Origin: Chitinophagaceae bacterium | Lineage (GTDB): Bacteria; Bacteroidota; Bacteroidia; Chitinophagales; Chitinophagaceae | NCBI GenBank assembly: GCA_947452875.1 | Contig: CANGEZ010000130.1 | Location: forward strand, 1-6,416 | Length of the DNA: 6,416 nt | Direction: 5' to 3' | In this document: piece by piece, positions 1-6,323 of the stretch | Numbering within the stretch: the stretch's first letter is position 1 | Layout: every line of letters starts with the position of its first letter | The notes under the pieces: generated by a model | Databases searched by the model: none | What the model saw: only the letters and a program-made list of their open reading frames with translations | What the model was told of the DNA's origin: nothing | Translations under genes and position numbers: made by a program

Positions 1-213
1 AAAGAAAATGAAGTTTTTGGAGAATTGTCATTATTAGACAATGAACCCAGAAGTGCATCAGCCATTGCTAAAACCGACTGCATGCTTTACAAAATAGATC
101 ACGAACCTTTTTATGAACTACTCGACACCAGACCTGAAATCGCCAGAGGATTCATCAAAATATTGTGCAACAGATTGAGGCAGTTGAATGAGAGAACGAC
201 GAAGGGGAGTTAG
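1..213 (+). CDS. Cyclic-nucleotide-binding domain protein, C-terminal end (5' truncated by window edge)
   Basis: The reading frame is open from base 1 and ends at TAG (211-213), giving 70 residues of a larger protein; its true start lies outside the window. The visible part is the second half of a cNMP-binding (CRP/cAMP-receptor-like) fold. The phosphate-binding cassette is clear: F6-G7-E8-L9 followed by P16-R17-S18-A19, with the conserved Gly-Glu and Arg that contact the cyclic nucleotide in this family. It is followed by the last beta strands (MLYKID) and the C-terminal helices (FYELL, then a helix ending in LCNRLRQLNE). The protein stops right after this helix, so there is no helix-turn-helix and it is not a classical CRP/FNR regulator. 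The domain probably forms the sensory tail of a longer protein (such as a transporter, kinase or HEAT-repeat protein) or a stand-alone cNMP domain; the missing 5' part decides this. It converges with the Smr-domain gene. Confidence 0.85.
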   Translation, partial: KENEVFGELSLLDNEPRSASAIAKTDCMLYKIDHEPFYELLDTRPEIARGFIKILCNRLRQLNERTTKGS

Positions 214-218
214 GAAAG

Positions 219-277
219 GTTTGGCGTTTGGGGTTAGTTGTTTGGGGTTTGGTGTTTATTGTTTGGGTTTATTGTTG
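219..277. repeat. Degenerate GTTTGGN heptamer array
   Basis: GTTTGG occurs at 219, 226, 240, 247 and 261. These spacings are 7, 14, 7 and 14, and the skipped positions hold diverged units (GTTAGTT at 233, GTTTATT at 254). The segment therefore parses as consecutive heptamers, with one single-base slip giving a 6-base unit at 261 before GTTTATT at 267. The plus strand here is almost only G and T. It lies six bases after the stop codon of the cNMP-domain gene, in the convergent gap. No hairpin or U-tract terminator is visible in this gap. Confidence 0.75.
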
Positions 278-286
278 AAAATGCTT

Positions 287-310
287 ATCCAGAATCCAGT
301 ATCCAGAATC
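287..310. repeat. ATCCAGA heptamer array (three copies plus a partial)
   Basis: ATCCAGA (287-293), ATCCAGT (294-300) and ATCCAGA (301-307) are followed by ATC (308-310). The period is exactly seven bases, the same as the upstream GTTTGGN array, but the sequence is unrelated. It lies in the intergenic space between two convergent 3' ends. Confidence 0.8.
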
Positions 311-327
311 TAATCCCCCTTCTTACA

Positions 328-351
328 CCTTTGTGTCTTGGTGCCTTTGTG
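328..351. repeat. 8-base CCTTTGTG / TCTTGGTG array
   Basis: CCTTTGTG (328-335), TCTTGGTG (336-343) and CCTTTGTG (344-351) follow each other with an 8-base period. The array ends eight bases before the stop codon of the minus-strand Smr gene, so it would lie just 3' of that gene's reading frame in its transcript. With three units it is short, but the first and third are identical. Confidence 0.6.
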
Positions 352-359
352 GCATTCCC

Positions 360-1370
360 TCAAGAAAGAAACACCTCCGTTGCCCCATAACCATATAAAT
401 GATGATATCGATTCACAAACGACTTCACGTATTTCTTATGATTTAACCTTTCATGAATTTCTTCTTTTAATATGCCTTCTCCTATTCCATGTACCACAAT
501 AAATTCTTTGAGATGATGCCAATGTGCAAGCTCTAGATATTTTTCAAAAGTTTCCAATTGTAGTGTTATGATTTCAGCAGAAGAAAGGTGCTGCCATTTG
601 TCGAGTAATTTTTCGATGTGCAAATCAACTACTGTTCTTGCGGGTTGAAGGTTATCTTTAGTTTTGGCAATATCATAAATCTTAAACCCAGCGTTGCTAA
701 GTTTTGACAAATCCATTTTTTCTTCTTCTACTTTATCCGGATACACCGCAAATAATTCATACGAAAAAGAAGCTTCATTGCTAGATTTTAATTCTTCGAT
801 TTTTTTGAAAATTTGTTTGCCTCTTAATTTAAGCGCATGTTCAAAATAAGGCGCTTTCTTTTTATTGGGAATTTCAAGTGAAAATTCAAATTCAAAACAA
901 GGAGAATCGCTGATGTCTTCAAAATTGATATCGTGCAGATAAAAATCATTTAAACCTCTGATGGAACTTTGCAATTCAAAAGAACTTTCGCCTGCAAAGG
1001 TTAGGTTGTATTTAAATTGATAGGTCTCTTCATTGTGATTGATCAAATAAACTTTTAGTTTCTCTACAATGTCATCGTCAAAAATGTCTTTATCATAAAC
1101 AGGTACGAGACTCAAGAAAACACCATCCATAGTTTTTACTCTGGCAGGAGTTTTTTCTTTTTTAATATTATCAACGAAAATCTTTTTCTTCTCAACAATC
1201 TTCTTCTGCGTAAACATTTTAAAATACGGAAAATCAATTTGATCCATGTAAGCAGGAAACTTCACACCTCGCACTTCAATCATTACCATCTTGTCATTCA
1301 TGATCTCCACTACTTTTCCTTCTTCATCAGAATACAGCACGATTATCTTATCTCCTACTTCGTATTTCAT
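360..1370 (-). CDS. DUF2027-like protein with C-terminal Smr domain
   Basis: 336 residues, ATG at 1370-1368, TGA at 362-360. The N-terminus (about 1-50: VGDKIIVLYSDEEGKVVEI then VEVRGVKFPAY-like strands) resembles the KOW/SH3-like barrel that precedes Smr in MutS2. A beta-rich middle region (about 80-212) matches the style of the Bacteroidota DUF2027 family. The C-terminus (about 247-336) is an Smr domain: D249-L250-H251 (the DxH motif), H294-G295-I-G297-E-G299-I-L-K, and a final GYGATEVFL strand. No MutS ATPase core is present. Smr domains elsewhere act as nucleases on DNA or mRNA (MutS2, SmrB) or in rescue of collided ribosomes; which of these applies here is not shown. The protein is soluble and probably cytoplasmic, with no signal peptide or membrane segment. 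It is last in the minus-strand run, 63 bases after the permease stop. No Shine-Dalgarno sequence precedes the ATG, as is common in Bacteroidota. Confidence 0.9.
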   Translation of the reverse strand: MKYEVGDKIIVLYSDEEGKVVEIMNDKMVMIEVRGVKFPAYMDQIDFPYFKMFTQKKIVEKKKIFVDNIKKEKTPARVKTMDGVFLSLVPVYDKDIFDDDIVEKLKVYLINHNEETYQFKYNLTFAGESSFELQSSIRGLNDFYLHDINFEDISDSPCFEFEFSLEIPNKKKAPYFEHALKLRGKQIFKKIEELKSSNEASFSYELFAVYPDKVEEEKMDLSKLSNAGFKIYDIAKTKDNLQPARTVVDLHIEKLLDKWQHLSSAEIITLQLETFEKYLELAHWHHLKEFIVVHGIGEGILKEEIHERLNHKKYVKSFVNRYHHLYGYGATEVFLS

Positions 1371-1414
1371 GGGTAAAGTTTAGAAGGTTTTTAGGTTTAG
1401 TAGTATTAATGTTT

Positions 1415-1444
1415 GGGAATTGGGAATTGGGAATTAGGAATTGG
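1415..1444. repeat. GGGAATT heptamer array spanning the permease stop codon
   Basis: GGGAATT is repeated at 1415, 1422 and 1429, followed by AGGAATT at 1436 and a partial GG. The permease stop codon (1434-1436 on the minus strand) and its last codons lie inside the array, so its C-terminal Asn-Ser and the TAA are repeat-derived. The G-to-A change in the fourth unit supplies the TAA. The seven bases at 1411-1417 also read GTTTGGG, the unit of the array at 219-277. Confidence 0.85.
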
Positions 1445-3140
1445 CAAGCTTACTTTTCTTGTAACCATACAACAGATAAATCACCAATCCAATCAACAGC
1501 CAGCCACCAAACCAGGCCCAATTCATAGCAGTCATCCCTGTTAGTAAATACAAACAAGTTACCAAGCCCATCAATGGAATCAACGACCAGTTTTTGATAA
1601 ATGCGCCAACAGCAAGTATCAAACATGTAATCCAGAAAATTATGGCAGAAACATTATACGTTAAAGTAGCTGCATCAGTTTTAAATACAAACAAACTGCT
1701 GAAATATTGATTCACATTAAAATGCACCAACAACATCGAACCAACAATAATTGCCGGAAAAATAAACTTTGATGAAATAAATGGCAAATGAAATTTACCG
1801 GCAACTTTTTCTTTGATAGGTAAAAACAAAACACCGCCGCAAACCAATACAAAAGCAAATAATGTGGCGATACTTGTAAAGTCAAGTACAAATGTTTTAT
1901 CCGTAAACAGAATTGGAATGCCCACTACTATTCCAGTTATTATTGTTGAAAAAGATGGCGTCTTAAACTTAGGATGTATTTTTTGAAATATCGGCGGCAT
2001 CAAACCATCTCTACTCATGCTCATCCAAATACGCGGTTGTCCCATTTGAAAAACCAGTAACACGCTTGTCATGGCAACCACCGCACAAATTGAAACCAAC
2101 AATTGCATCCAAGCTATATTCAAATTTTGTGGTTCAAAAATAAACGCTAATGGATCACCTACATTTTCAAAGTTTTTATAATGAACAGCTCCTGTTAACA
2201 CCAACGTCAATAATATATAAATCACCGTACAAATAACAAGCGAATAAATCATTCCCCTTGGCAAATCTCTTTGTGGGTCTTTACTTTCTTCCGCCAACAC
2301 ACTTACCGCATCGAAACCAATATAGGCAAAGAACACGCCTGCTACGGCAGCCATCACGCCTTTAAACCCATTAGGCATAAATGACTTAACGCCTTCAGTA
2401 TTTTCAGGCAACCAGTTATGGGTAAGTCCGTTGTGTAACACCAAATAACCACCGACTACAATGATTAAAAAAACAACACCTAATTTCAGTATCACCATAA
2501 GATTACTGAAATTCTTGCTTTCCTTAATCCCAATATAAACCAAACAAGTAATTAAAATATTAATAATAAATGCTGGTAAATCAACAATGAATTTCACTCC
2601 TGCAAATACAGGCGACTCATTCCATGCGGCTAAAAATTCAGCATTGGATGTACCTGCTGCAATGGCATGCTTTGTTTCCATGTAACTGGTTGTTAAATAA
2701 GCAGGCAAATGCACATTTAATCTTTCTAAAAACGAAGTAAAATAATCACTCCAACTATATGCCACATAAATATTTCCAATTGAATATTCCATGATTAACG
2801 CCCAACCAATAATCCAAGCAAACAATTCACCAAAACTTGCATAGGCATATGTATAGGCACTACCTGCCACGGGTATACGACTGGCGAAATCAGAATAACA
2901 GAAAGCAGTGAATGCACAAGCAATACCTGTAATGATAAACAACACAATTACACCGGGGCCGCCGTTAAACACTGCGCCACCCAGACTACTGAAACTTCCT
3001 GCTCCTAAAATAGCTGCGATACCAAAGAAAGTAAGGTCTTTTACCGTAAGCACTCTTTTCAAGCTACCACCATGTGATTCATCAGATCCTTCTGAAACAA
3101 TTTTTTCTATACTTTTTGTTCTGAATAATGAGTTACTCAT
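1434..3140 (-). CDS. APC-superfamily amino acid permease (cationic amino acid transporter-like)
   Basis: 568 residues, ATG at 3140-3138, TAA at 1436-1434. It is an inner-membrane secondary transporter, expected to take up amino acids coupled to H+ or by exchange; substrate is not readable from sequence. After a cytoplasmic N-terminus of about 30 residues there are some 12-14 hydrophobic segments, roughly at 36-56, 62-82, 104-127, 188-205, 213-235, 260-280, 297-318, 344-366, 397-412, 422-441, 458-475, 496-515, 519-537 and 541-559. Family hallmarks are the unwound first-helix motif G46-A47-G48 (here GAGSF instead of the more usual GAGIF), RIPVAGSAYTYAY at 88-100, FFAYIGFDAVSVLAEE at 270-285 followed by KDPQRDLPRG, and QPRIWMSMSRDGLMP at 368-382. 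A 40-50 residue loop (about 136-185) separates two early segments. The length fits the CAT/YfnA-type group with extra C-terminal helices. The gene begins 27 bases after the polyprenyl synthase stop, so they are probably co-transcribed. The bases before the ATG are pyrimidine-rich, with no Shine-Dalgarno sequence. Confidence 0.93.
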   Translation of the reverse strand: MSNSLFRTKSIEKIVSEGSDESHGGSLKRVLTVKDLTFFGIAAILGAGSFSSLGGAVFNGGPGVIVLFIITGIACAFTAFCYSDFASRIPVAGSAYTYAYASFGELFAWIIGWALIMEYSIGNIYVAYSWSDYFTSFLERLNVHLPAYLTTSYMETKHAIAAGTSNAEFLAAWNESPVFAGVKFIVDLPAFIINILITCLVYIGIKESKNFSNLMVILKLGVVFLIIVVGGYLVLHNGLTHNWLPENTEGVKSFMPNGFKGVMAAVAGVFFAYIGFDAVSVLAEESKDPQRDLPRGMIYSLVICTVIYILLTLVLTGAVHYKNFENVGDPLAFIFEPQNLNIAWMQLLVSICAVVAMTSVLLVFQMGQPRIWMSMSRDGLMPPIFQKIHPKFKTPSFSTIITGIVVGIPILFTDKTFVLDFTSIATLFAFVLVCGGVLFLPIKEKVAGKFHLPFISSKFIFPAIIVGSMLLVHFNVNQYFSSLFVFKTDAATLTYNVSAIIFWITCLILAVGAFIKNWSLIPLMGLVTCLYLLTGMTAMNWAWFGGWLLIGLVIYLLYGYKKSKLANS

Positions 3141-3167
3141 AAAAGGAGTTATGGTTAAAATTGGAAA

Positions 3168-4160
3168 TTAAGATTCACGTTGTAATAAATATTGAGCTAG
3201 TTTTCTGAGTTCGGCTTTTCGGCTTTCCATCACAGCGGTATCTTCCAAATGTTTCATGGCAATAAGGAAATATTTCTCTTTTAATGATTCAGCCCATTCA
3301 TCTACTTTACATTCTTTAAAAATCGCAAGTACTTTGGCAATTTTATCTTCTTCATTTGTAGAAAGCAATTGTAATAAATCTGCTTTTTGTTTTTCATTCG
3401 CAACATCGATTGCGTGTATCAACAAGAAAGTTTTTTTATTGGCGAGAATATCTCCCCCAACCTGCTTGCCAAATTTTTCAGGATCGCCGAATGCATCTAG
3501 ATAATCATCTTGTACCTGAAAGGCTATTCCTAAATTTTTTCCGAATTCATAGATATGATGTTGATTGCCCTGACTGGCACCACCAATGATAGCGCCCATT
3601 TGCATACTCGCAGCGAGTAACACCGAAGTCTTCAAACTTATCATGTGTAAATACTCATCAATGGTTACCGAATCTTTTTTCTCAAAATCCATATCGAGTT
3701 GCTGACCTTCACAAACTTCTTTAGCCGTTCTGCTGAATAAAGTAAGAATCGCATGTAATCTTGAAAAATCTATTTTATTAATCTCCTCGTATGCAGCTAC
3801 GAGCATGACATCTCCAGCAAGCAAAGCCGTATCATCGCCATATTTCATGTGCACGGTTTCCATACCTCTTCTCAAAGGTGCTTTGTCCATAATATCATCA
3901 TGAATCAAACTGAAATTATGAAAGAACTCAATGGCTGTCGCTACATGATATGCATCGGGATGAATTTCATCAAACAATTCATTTGTCATCAACACACTTA
4001 CCGGACGAACTCTCTTACCGCCAATTCTTAAAATGTATTGAGCGGCGTCGTATAAGTTAACAGGTGTTTCTGGGAAATGCCTGCGGTTGAAATCTTTTTC
4101 GAATGAGGTGGAGAGTTCGGTGAAGGAATGCATTTTAAAATACTTTTTAAAAGGTTTCAT
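3168..4160 (-). CDS. Polyprenyl (farnesyl/geranylgeranyl) diphosphate synthase
   Basis: 330 residues, TAA at 3170-3168. It belongs to the trans-isoprenyl diphosphate synthases, all-helical soluble enzymes that condense isopentenyl diphosphate with an allylic diphosphate for quinones, carotenoids or other isoprenoids. In order: G47-G48-K49-R50-V51-R52-P53; first Asp-rich motif D88-D89-I-M-D92 followed by LRRG; EGQQLDMDFE at 151-160; K177-T178; second Asp-rich motif D218-D219-Y-L-D222; and GKQVGGDILANKKTF at 231-245. All catalytic and Mg2+-binding positions are intact. The first motif has no two-residue insertion and Phe83 is five residues before it, the pattern of archaeal-type GGPP (C20) synthases, so a C15-C20 product is likelier than a long chain. 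The ATG at 4160 is the longest start, but Met10 (4133-4131) is a good alternative: family similarity begins near MHSFTELS and the extra codons abut the 9-base repeat region. Neither has a Shine-Dalgarno sequence. Confidence 0.93.
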   Translation of the reverse strand: MKPFKKYFKMHSFTELSTSFEKDFNRRHFPETPVNLYDAAQYILRIGGKRVRPVSVLMTNELFDEIHPDAYHVATAIEFFHNFSLIHDDIMDKAPLRRGMETVHMKYGDDTALLAGDVMLVAAYEEINKIDFSRLHAILTLFSRTAKEVCEGQQLDMDFEKKDSVTIDEYLHMISLKTSVLLAASMQMGAIIGGASQGNQHHIYEFGKNLGIAFQVQDDYLDAFGDPEKFGKQVGGDILANKKTFLLIHAIDVANEKQKADLLQLLSTNEEDKIAKVLAIFKECKVDEWAESLKEKYFLIAMKHLEDTAVMESRKAELRKLAQYLLQRES

Positions 4161-4162
4161 TG

Positions 4163-4240
4163 GTTCAAGATGTTCAAAAGGTTGTTGCTTATAAAAGAGA
4201 AAATCTTATTTTGAACAGAAACCTTTTTAACGTCTTGAAC
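4163..4240. repeat. 21-base imperfect inverted repeat (long hairpin) between rnr and polyprenyl synthase
   Basis: The left arm (4163-4183) and right arm (4220-4240) are reverse complements at 19 of 21 positions, separated by a 36-base AT-rich spacer. Both arms are built of 9-base units ending or beginning with TTGAAC/GTTCAA (GTTCAAGAT, GTTCAAAAG on the left; GTCTTGAAC on the right). In the minus-strand transcript it would form a stem directly after the rnr stop and just before the next start codon. There is no U-tract after the stem, so it is not a standard intrinsic terminator. It could protect the 3' end of rnr mRNA, attenuate read-through, or be an inverted extragenic repeat element. Confidence 0.75.
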
Positions 4241-4258
4241 GTCTTGAACTTGTTGAAC
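4232..4258. repeat. 9-base GTCTTGAAC tandem array
   Basis: GTCTTGAAC (4232-4240), GTCTTGAAC (4241-4249) and the variant TTGTTGAAC (4250-4258) are head to tail. The first copy is also part of the right arm of the inverted repeat. The array ends on the last base of the rnr stop codon as read on the minus strand, two bases away from the heptamer array inside the rnr coding region. Confidence 0.8.
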
Positions 4259-6252
4259 TATTTTGATTTTTTACTTTTTACTTTTGATTTTTTACTTTCA
4301 CCACCTTCCACCACCCACTCATAATCCAATTGTCTTTTGGTAAGGTTTGCTGCTACAACACGAATATTTATTTTATCGCCCATTCTGAATTTCTTTTTGG
4401 TATTCAATCCTACCAAAGCGTAATCCGTTTCATCATGGCGGAAATCATCGTAAGTATTTAAATCTTTCACACTAACCAATCCTTCACATTTATGTTCAAC
4501 TGTTTCTACCCAAAAACCAAATGCTGCCACACCGCTGATGATGCCTTCAAATTCATCACCCAAAAACTGCTTCATGTACTCCACTTGTTTGTACTTATTT
4601 CCAGCACGTTCAGCTTCCATAGCCGCTCTTTCCATATCACTGCAATGCTTGCAATGTTCTTCTATTTTTTTATCGGGCTTCAGATTTTTCTCCAAACATT
4701 CCTGCAAAATGCGATGAACCATTACATCAGGATAACGACGAATAGGTGAAGTAAAATGACAATAATGTTCAAATCCCAAACCGTAATGACCGATATTTTC
4801 TGAAGTATAAACGGCTTTCGACATGGTACGAATACCTAATTGTTCGAGCACATGTTGTTCGGGTTTGCCATGAACTTCACTCAGCAAATTATTGAAAGAT
4901 GCCGCAATTTGCTTTTCATCGTTAGTGTCGAATGTATATCCAAACTTTCTGGCGAATGCTGCAAATGGCTTCAACTTTTCTTCGCTAGGGGTATCGTGCA
5001 CGCGATATGGGAAAGGCAATGGCTCTTTATTGATTTTTATTTTCGAAACATATTCTGCAACTGCCTTATTCGCCAGCAACATGAATTCTTCAATTAATTT
5101 ATGAGCTTCTTTACTTTCTTTTACTACAATGCCAATAGGCTTTCCGGTTTCATCTAATTTGAATCTTACTTCAGTAGATGAAAAGTTAATCGCCCCATTT
5201 TCAAATCTTCTTTTTCTAAATTGTTGAGCCAAATTATTCAGCAGCAAAACTGCGCCTTGATGAAGTCCTTCTTTATTCTCAATAATTTCCTGTACCTCTT
5301 CGTAAGAAAATCTGTGATTGGAATGAATAATTGTTCTGCCAATCCAAGTATGTTTGATCTCAGCTCTGTTGGTAATTTGAAACACTGCAGAAAACGTGTA
5401 CTTATCCTCGTTAGGTCGCAAGGAACACAATTCGTTTGAAATTTTTTCGGGCAACATGGGATTCACACGATCCGGAAGATACACGCTGGTGGCTCTTTCA
5501 TATGCAGCCTTATCCATCAAAGTGCCTGGTTTTACAAAATGACTAATATCTGCAATATGAACGCCGATTTCGTAATTACCATTATCCAAGTTTCTAATTG
5601 AAATCGCATCATCAAAATCTTTGGCATCAACAGGATCAATGGTAAACGTCAATATATCTCTGAAATCTTTTCGCTTAGACATTTCCTCTCTGGTAATCTT
5701 TCCAGAAAAAGATTCCGCTTCTTTTATTAATTGCTCATCAAATGATAAAGGAAATCCTGCCTCAATGAGAATTTCTTTCATTGACATATCAGATTCATCA
5801 GAAGCCTTGATGACAGATTCTACTTGCGCTTGTGGCTTGCGATCATCTTTATCCCATTTGATAAATTTCACAATTACCTTGTCGCCATCGACCGCTCCAT
5901 TTAATTTCTCTATCGGAATATAAAAATCAGGAATTGGCTTATCGCCTGAAACTTCAAAAAAAGCTATATTCTTATTGACTTGAATGTGACCAACAAATTG
6001 AGTTTGTTTTCTTTCAACAACTTCTACCACCTTGCCTTCCATTCTTTTAATGGTAGAACCGCCTGTCGCCACTTGAACCCTTACTATATCACCGTGAAAT
6101 GCCTTTCCAAAATCATTAGGCCTTATCAAAATGTCTTTATCTAAATTCTCCACAATTACAAAACCCATACCGCTTCGGCTTATATCTAACTTGCCTTTTA
6201 AAAGCGAAGATTGAGAATACTTTTTCCCGCCCGACTTTTTCGATTTACTCAT
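4258..6252 (-). CDS. rnr: Ribonuclease R (RNB-family 3'-5' exoribonuclease)
   Basis: 664 residues, ATG at 6252-6250, TAG at 4260-4258. This processive hydrolytic exonuclease degrades structured RNA in the cytoplasm, including mRNA, defective rRNA and, in other bacteria, non-stop mRNA with the tmRNA system. Domains in order: a short basic N-terminus (MSKSKKSGGKK), two cold-shock/OB domains (about 18-62 and 78-145), the RNB catalytic domain (about 194-520) and an S1 domain (about 565-647), then a lysine/serine tail. The active site is intact: TIDPVDAKDFDDAIS gives D206, D212, D214 and D215, matching the four metal-binding aspartates of RNase II/R, and HFTSPIRRYPDVMVHR (499-514) is the conserved RNB signature. 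It is shorter than the 813-residue E. coli enzyme, chiefly because the N-terminal helix-turn-helix extension is missing. The C-terminal SKKSKVKSKKSK is encoded by a 7-base tandem repeat. It is first in the four-gene minus-strand run; no Shine-Dalgarno sequence is obvious. Confidence 0.96.
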   Translation of the reverse strand: MSKSKKSGGKKYSQSSLLKGKLDISRSGMGFVIVENLDKDILIRPNDFGKAFHGDIVRVQVATGGSTIKRMEGKVVEVVERKQTQFVGHIQVNKNIAFFEVSGDKPIPDFYIPIEKLNGAVDGDKVIVKFIKWDKDDRKPQAQVESVIKASDESDMSMKEILIEAGFPLSFDEQLIKEAESFSGKITREEMSKRKDFRDILTFTIDPVDAKDFDDAISIRNLDNGNYEIGVHIADISHFVKPGTLMDKAAYERATSVYLPDRVNPMLPEKISNELCSLRPNEDKYTFSAVFQITNRAEIKHTWIGRTIIHSNHRFSYEEVQEIIENKEGLHQGAVLLLNNLAQQFRKRRFENGAINFSSTEVRFKLDETGKPIGIVVKESKEAHKLIEEFMLLANKAVAEYVSKIKINKEPLPFPYRVHDTPSEEKLKPFAAFARKFGYTFDTNDEKQIAASFNNLLSEVHGKPEQHVLEQLGIRTMSKAVYTSENIGHYGLGFEHYCHFTSPIRRYPDVMVHRILQECLEKNLKPDKKIEEHCKHCSDMERAAMEAERAGNKYKQVEYMKQFLGDEFEGIISGVAAFGFWVETVEHKCEGLVSVKDLNTYDDFRHDETDYALVGLNTKKKFRMGDKINIRVVAANLTKRQLDYEWVVEGGESKKSKVKSKKSK
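4261..4298. repeat. Heptamer array encoding the lysine-rich tail of RNase R
   Basis: On the plus strand the units are TTTTGAT (4261), TTTTTAC (4268), TTTTTAC (4275), TTTTGAT (4282), TTTTTAC (4289) and a partial TTT at 4296. Because 7 is not a multiple of 3, three heptamers (21 bases) give a 7-residue protein period, seen as SKKSKVK followed by SKKSK. The array begins immediately beyond the rnr stop codon on the coding side. Confidence 0.85.
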
Positions 6253-6323
6253 AAATTTATTTTATTCCCTGGCCCTTATTTTTAATTAAGATTTATACTT
6301 AAAATAATGCCTGTGCAATGTAC

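Noticed and set aside
226..267. Possible G-quadruplex or telomere-like GGGGTTA/GGGGTTT sequence
   Set aside because: Only three runs of three or more G are present (230-233, 244-247, 265-267), so a canonical four-run quadruplex is not formed. The 7-base periodicity explains the pattern better.
2908..3171. Open plus-strand frame of 87 codons opposite the permease 5' end
   Set aside because: It is a shadow of the permease: low-complexity composition, no family likeness, and the minus-strand frame is unmistakable. The same holds for the plus-strand frames opposite the polyprenyl synthase and rnr (for example 3256-3504, 4492-4749, 4840-5097, 5621-5923).
4163..4240. Intrinsic terminator for rnr
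   Set aside because: The stem is long with a 36-base spacer and is AU-rich, and no U-tract follows it on the minus strand. It was kept as an inverted repeat only.
6253..6323. Riboswitch or leader RNA upstream of rnr
   Set aside because: The leader is AT-rich and only about 70 bases long, with no strong stem or known aptamer motif that I can recognise.
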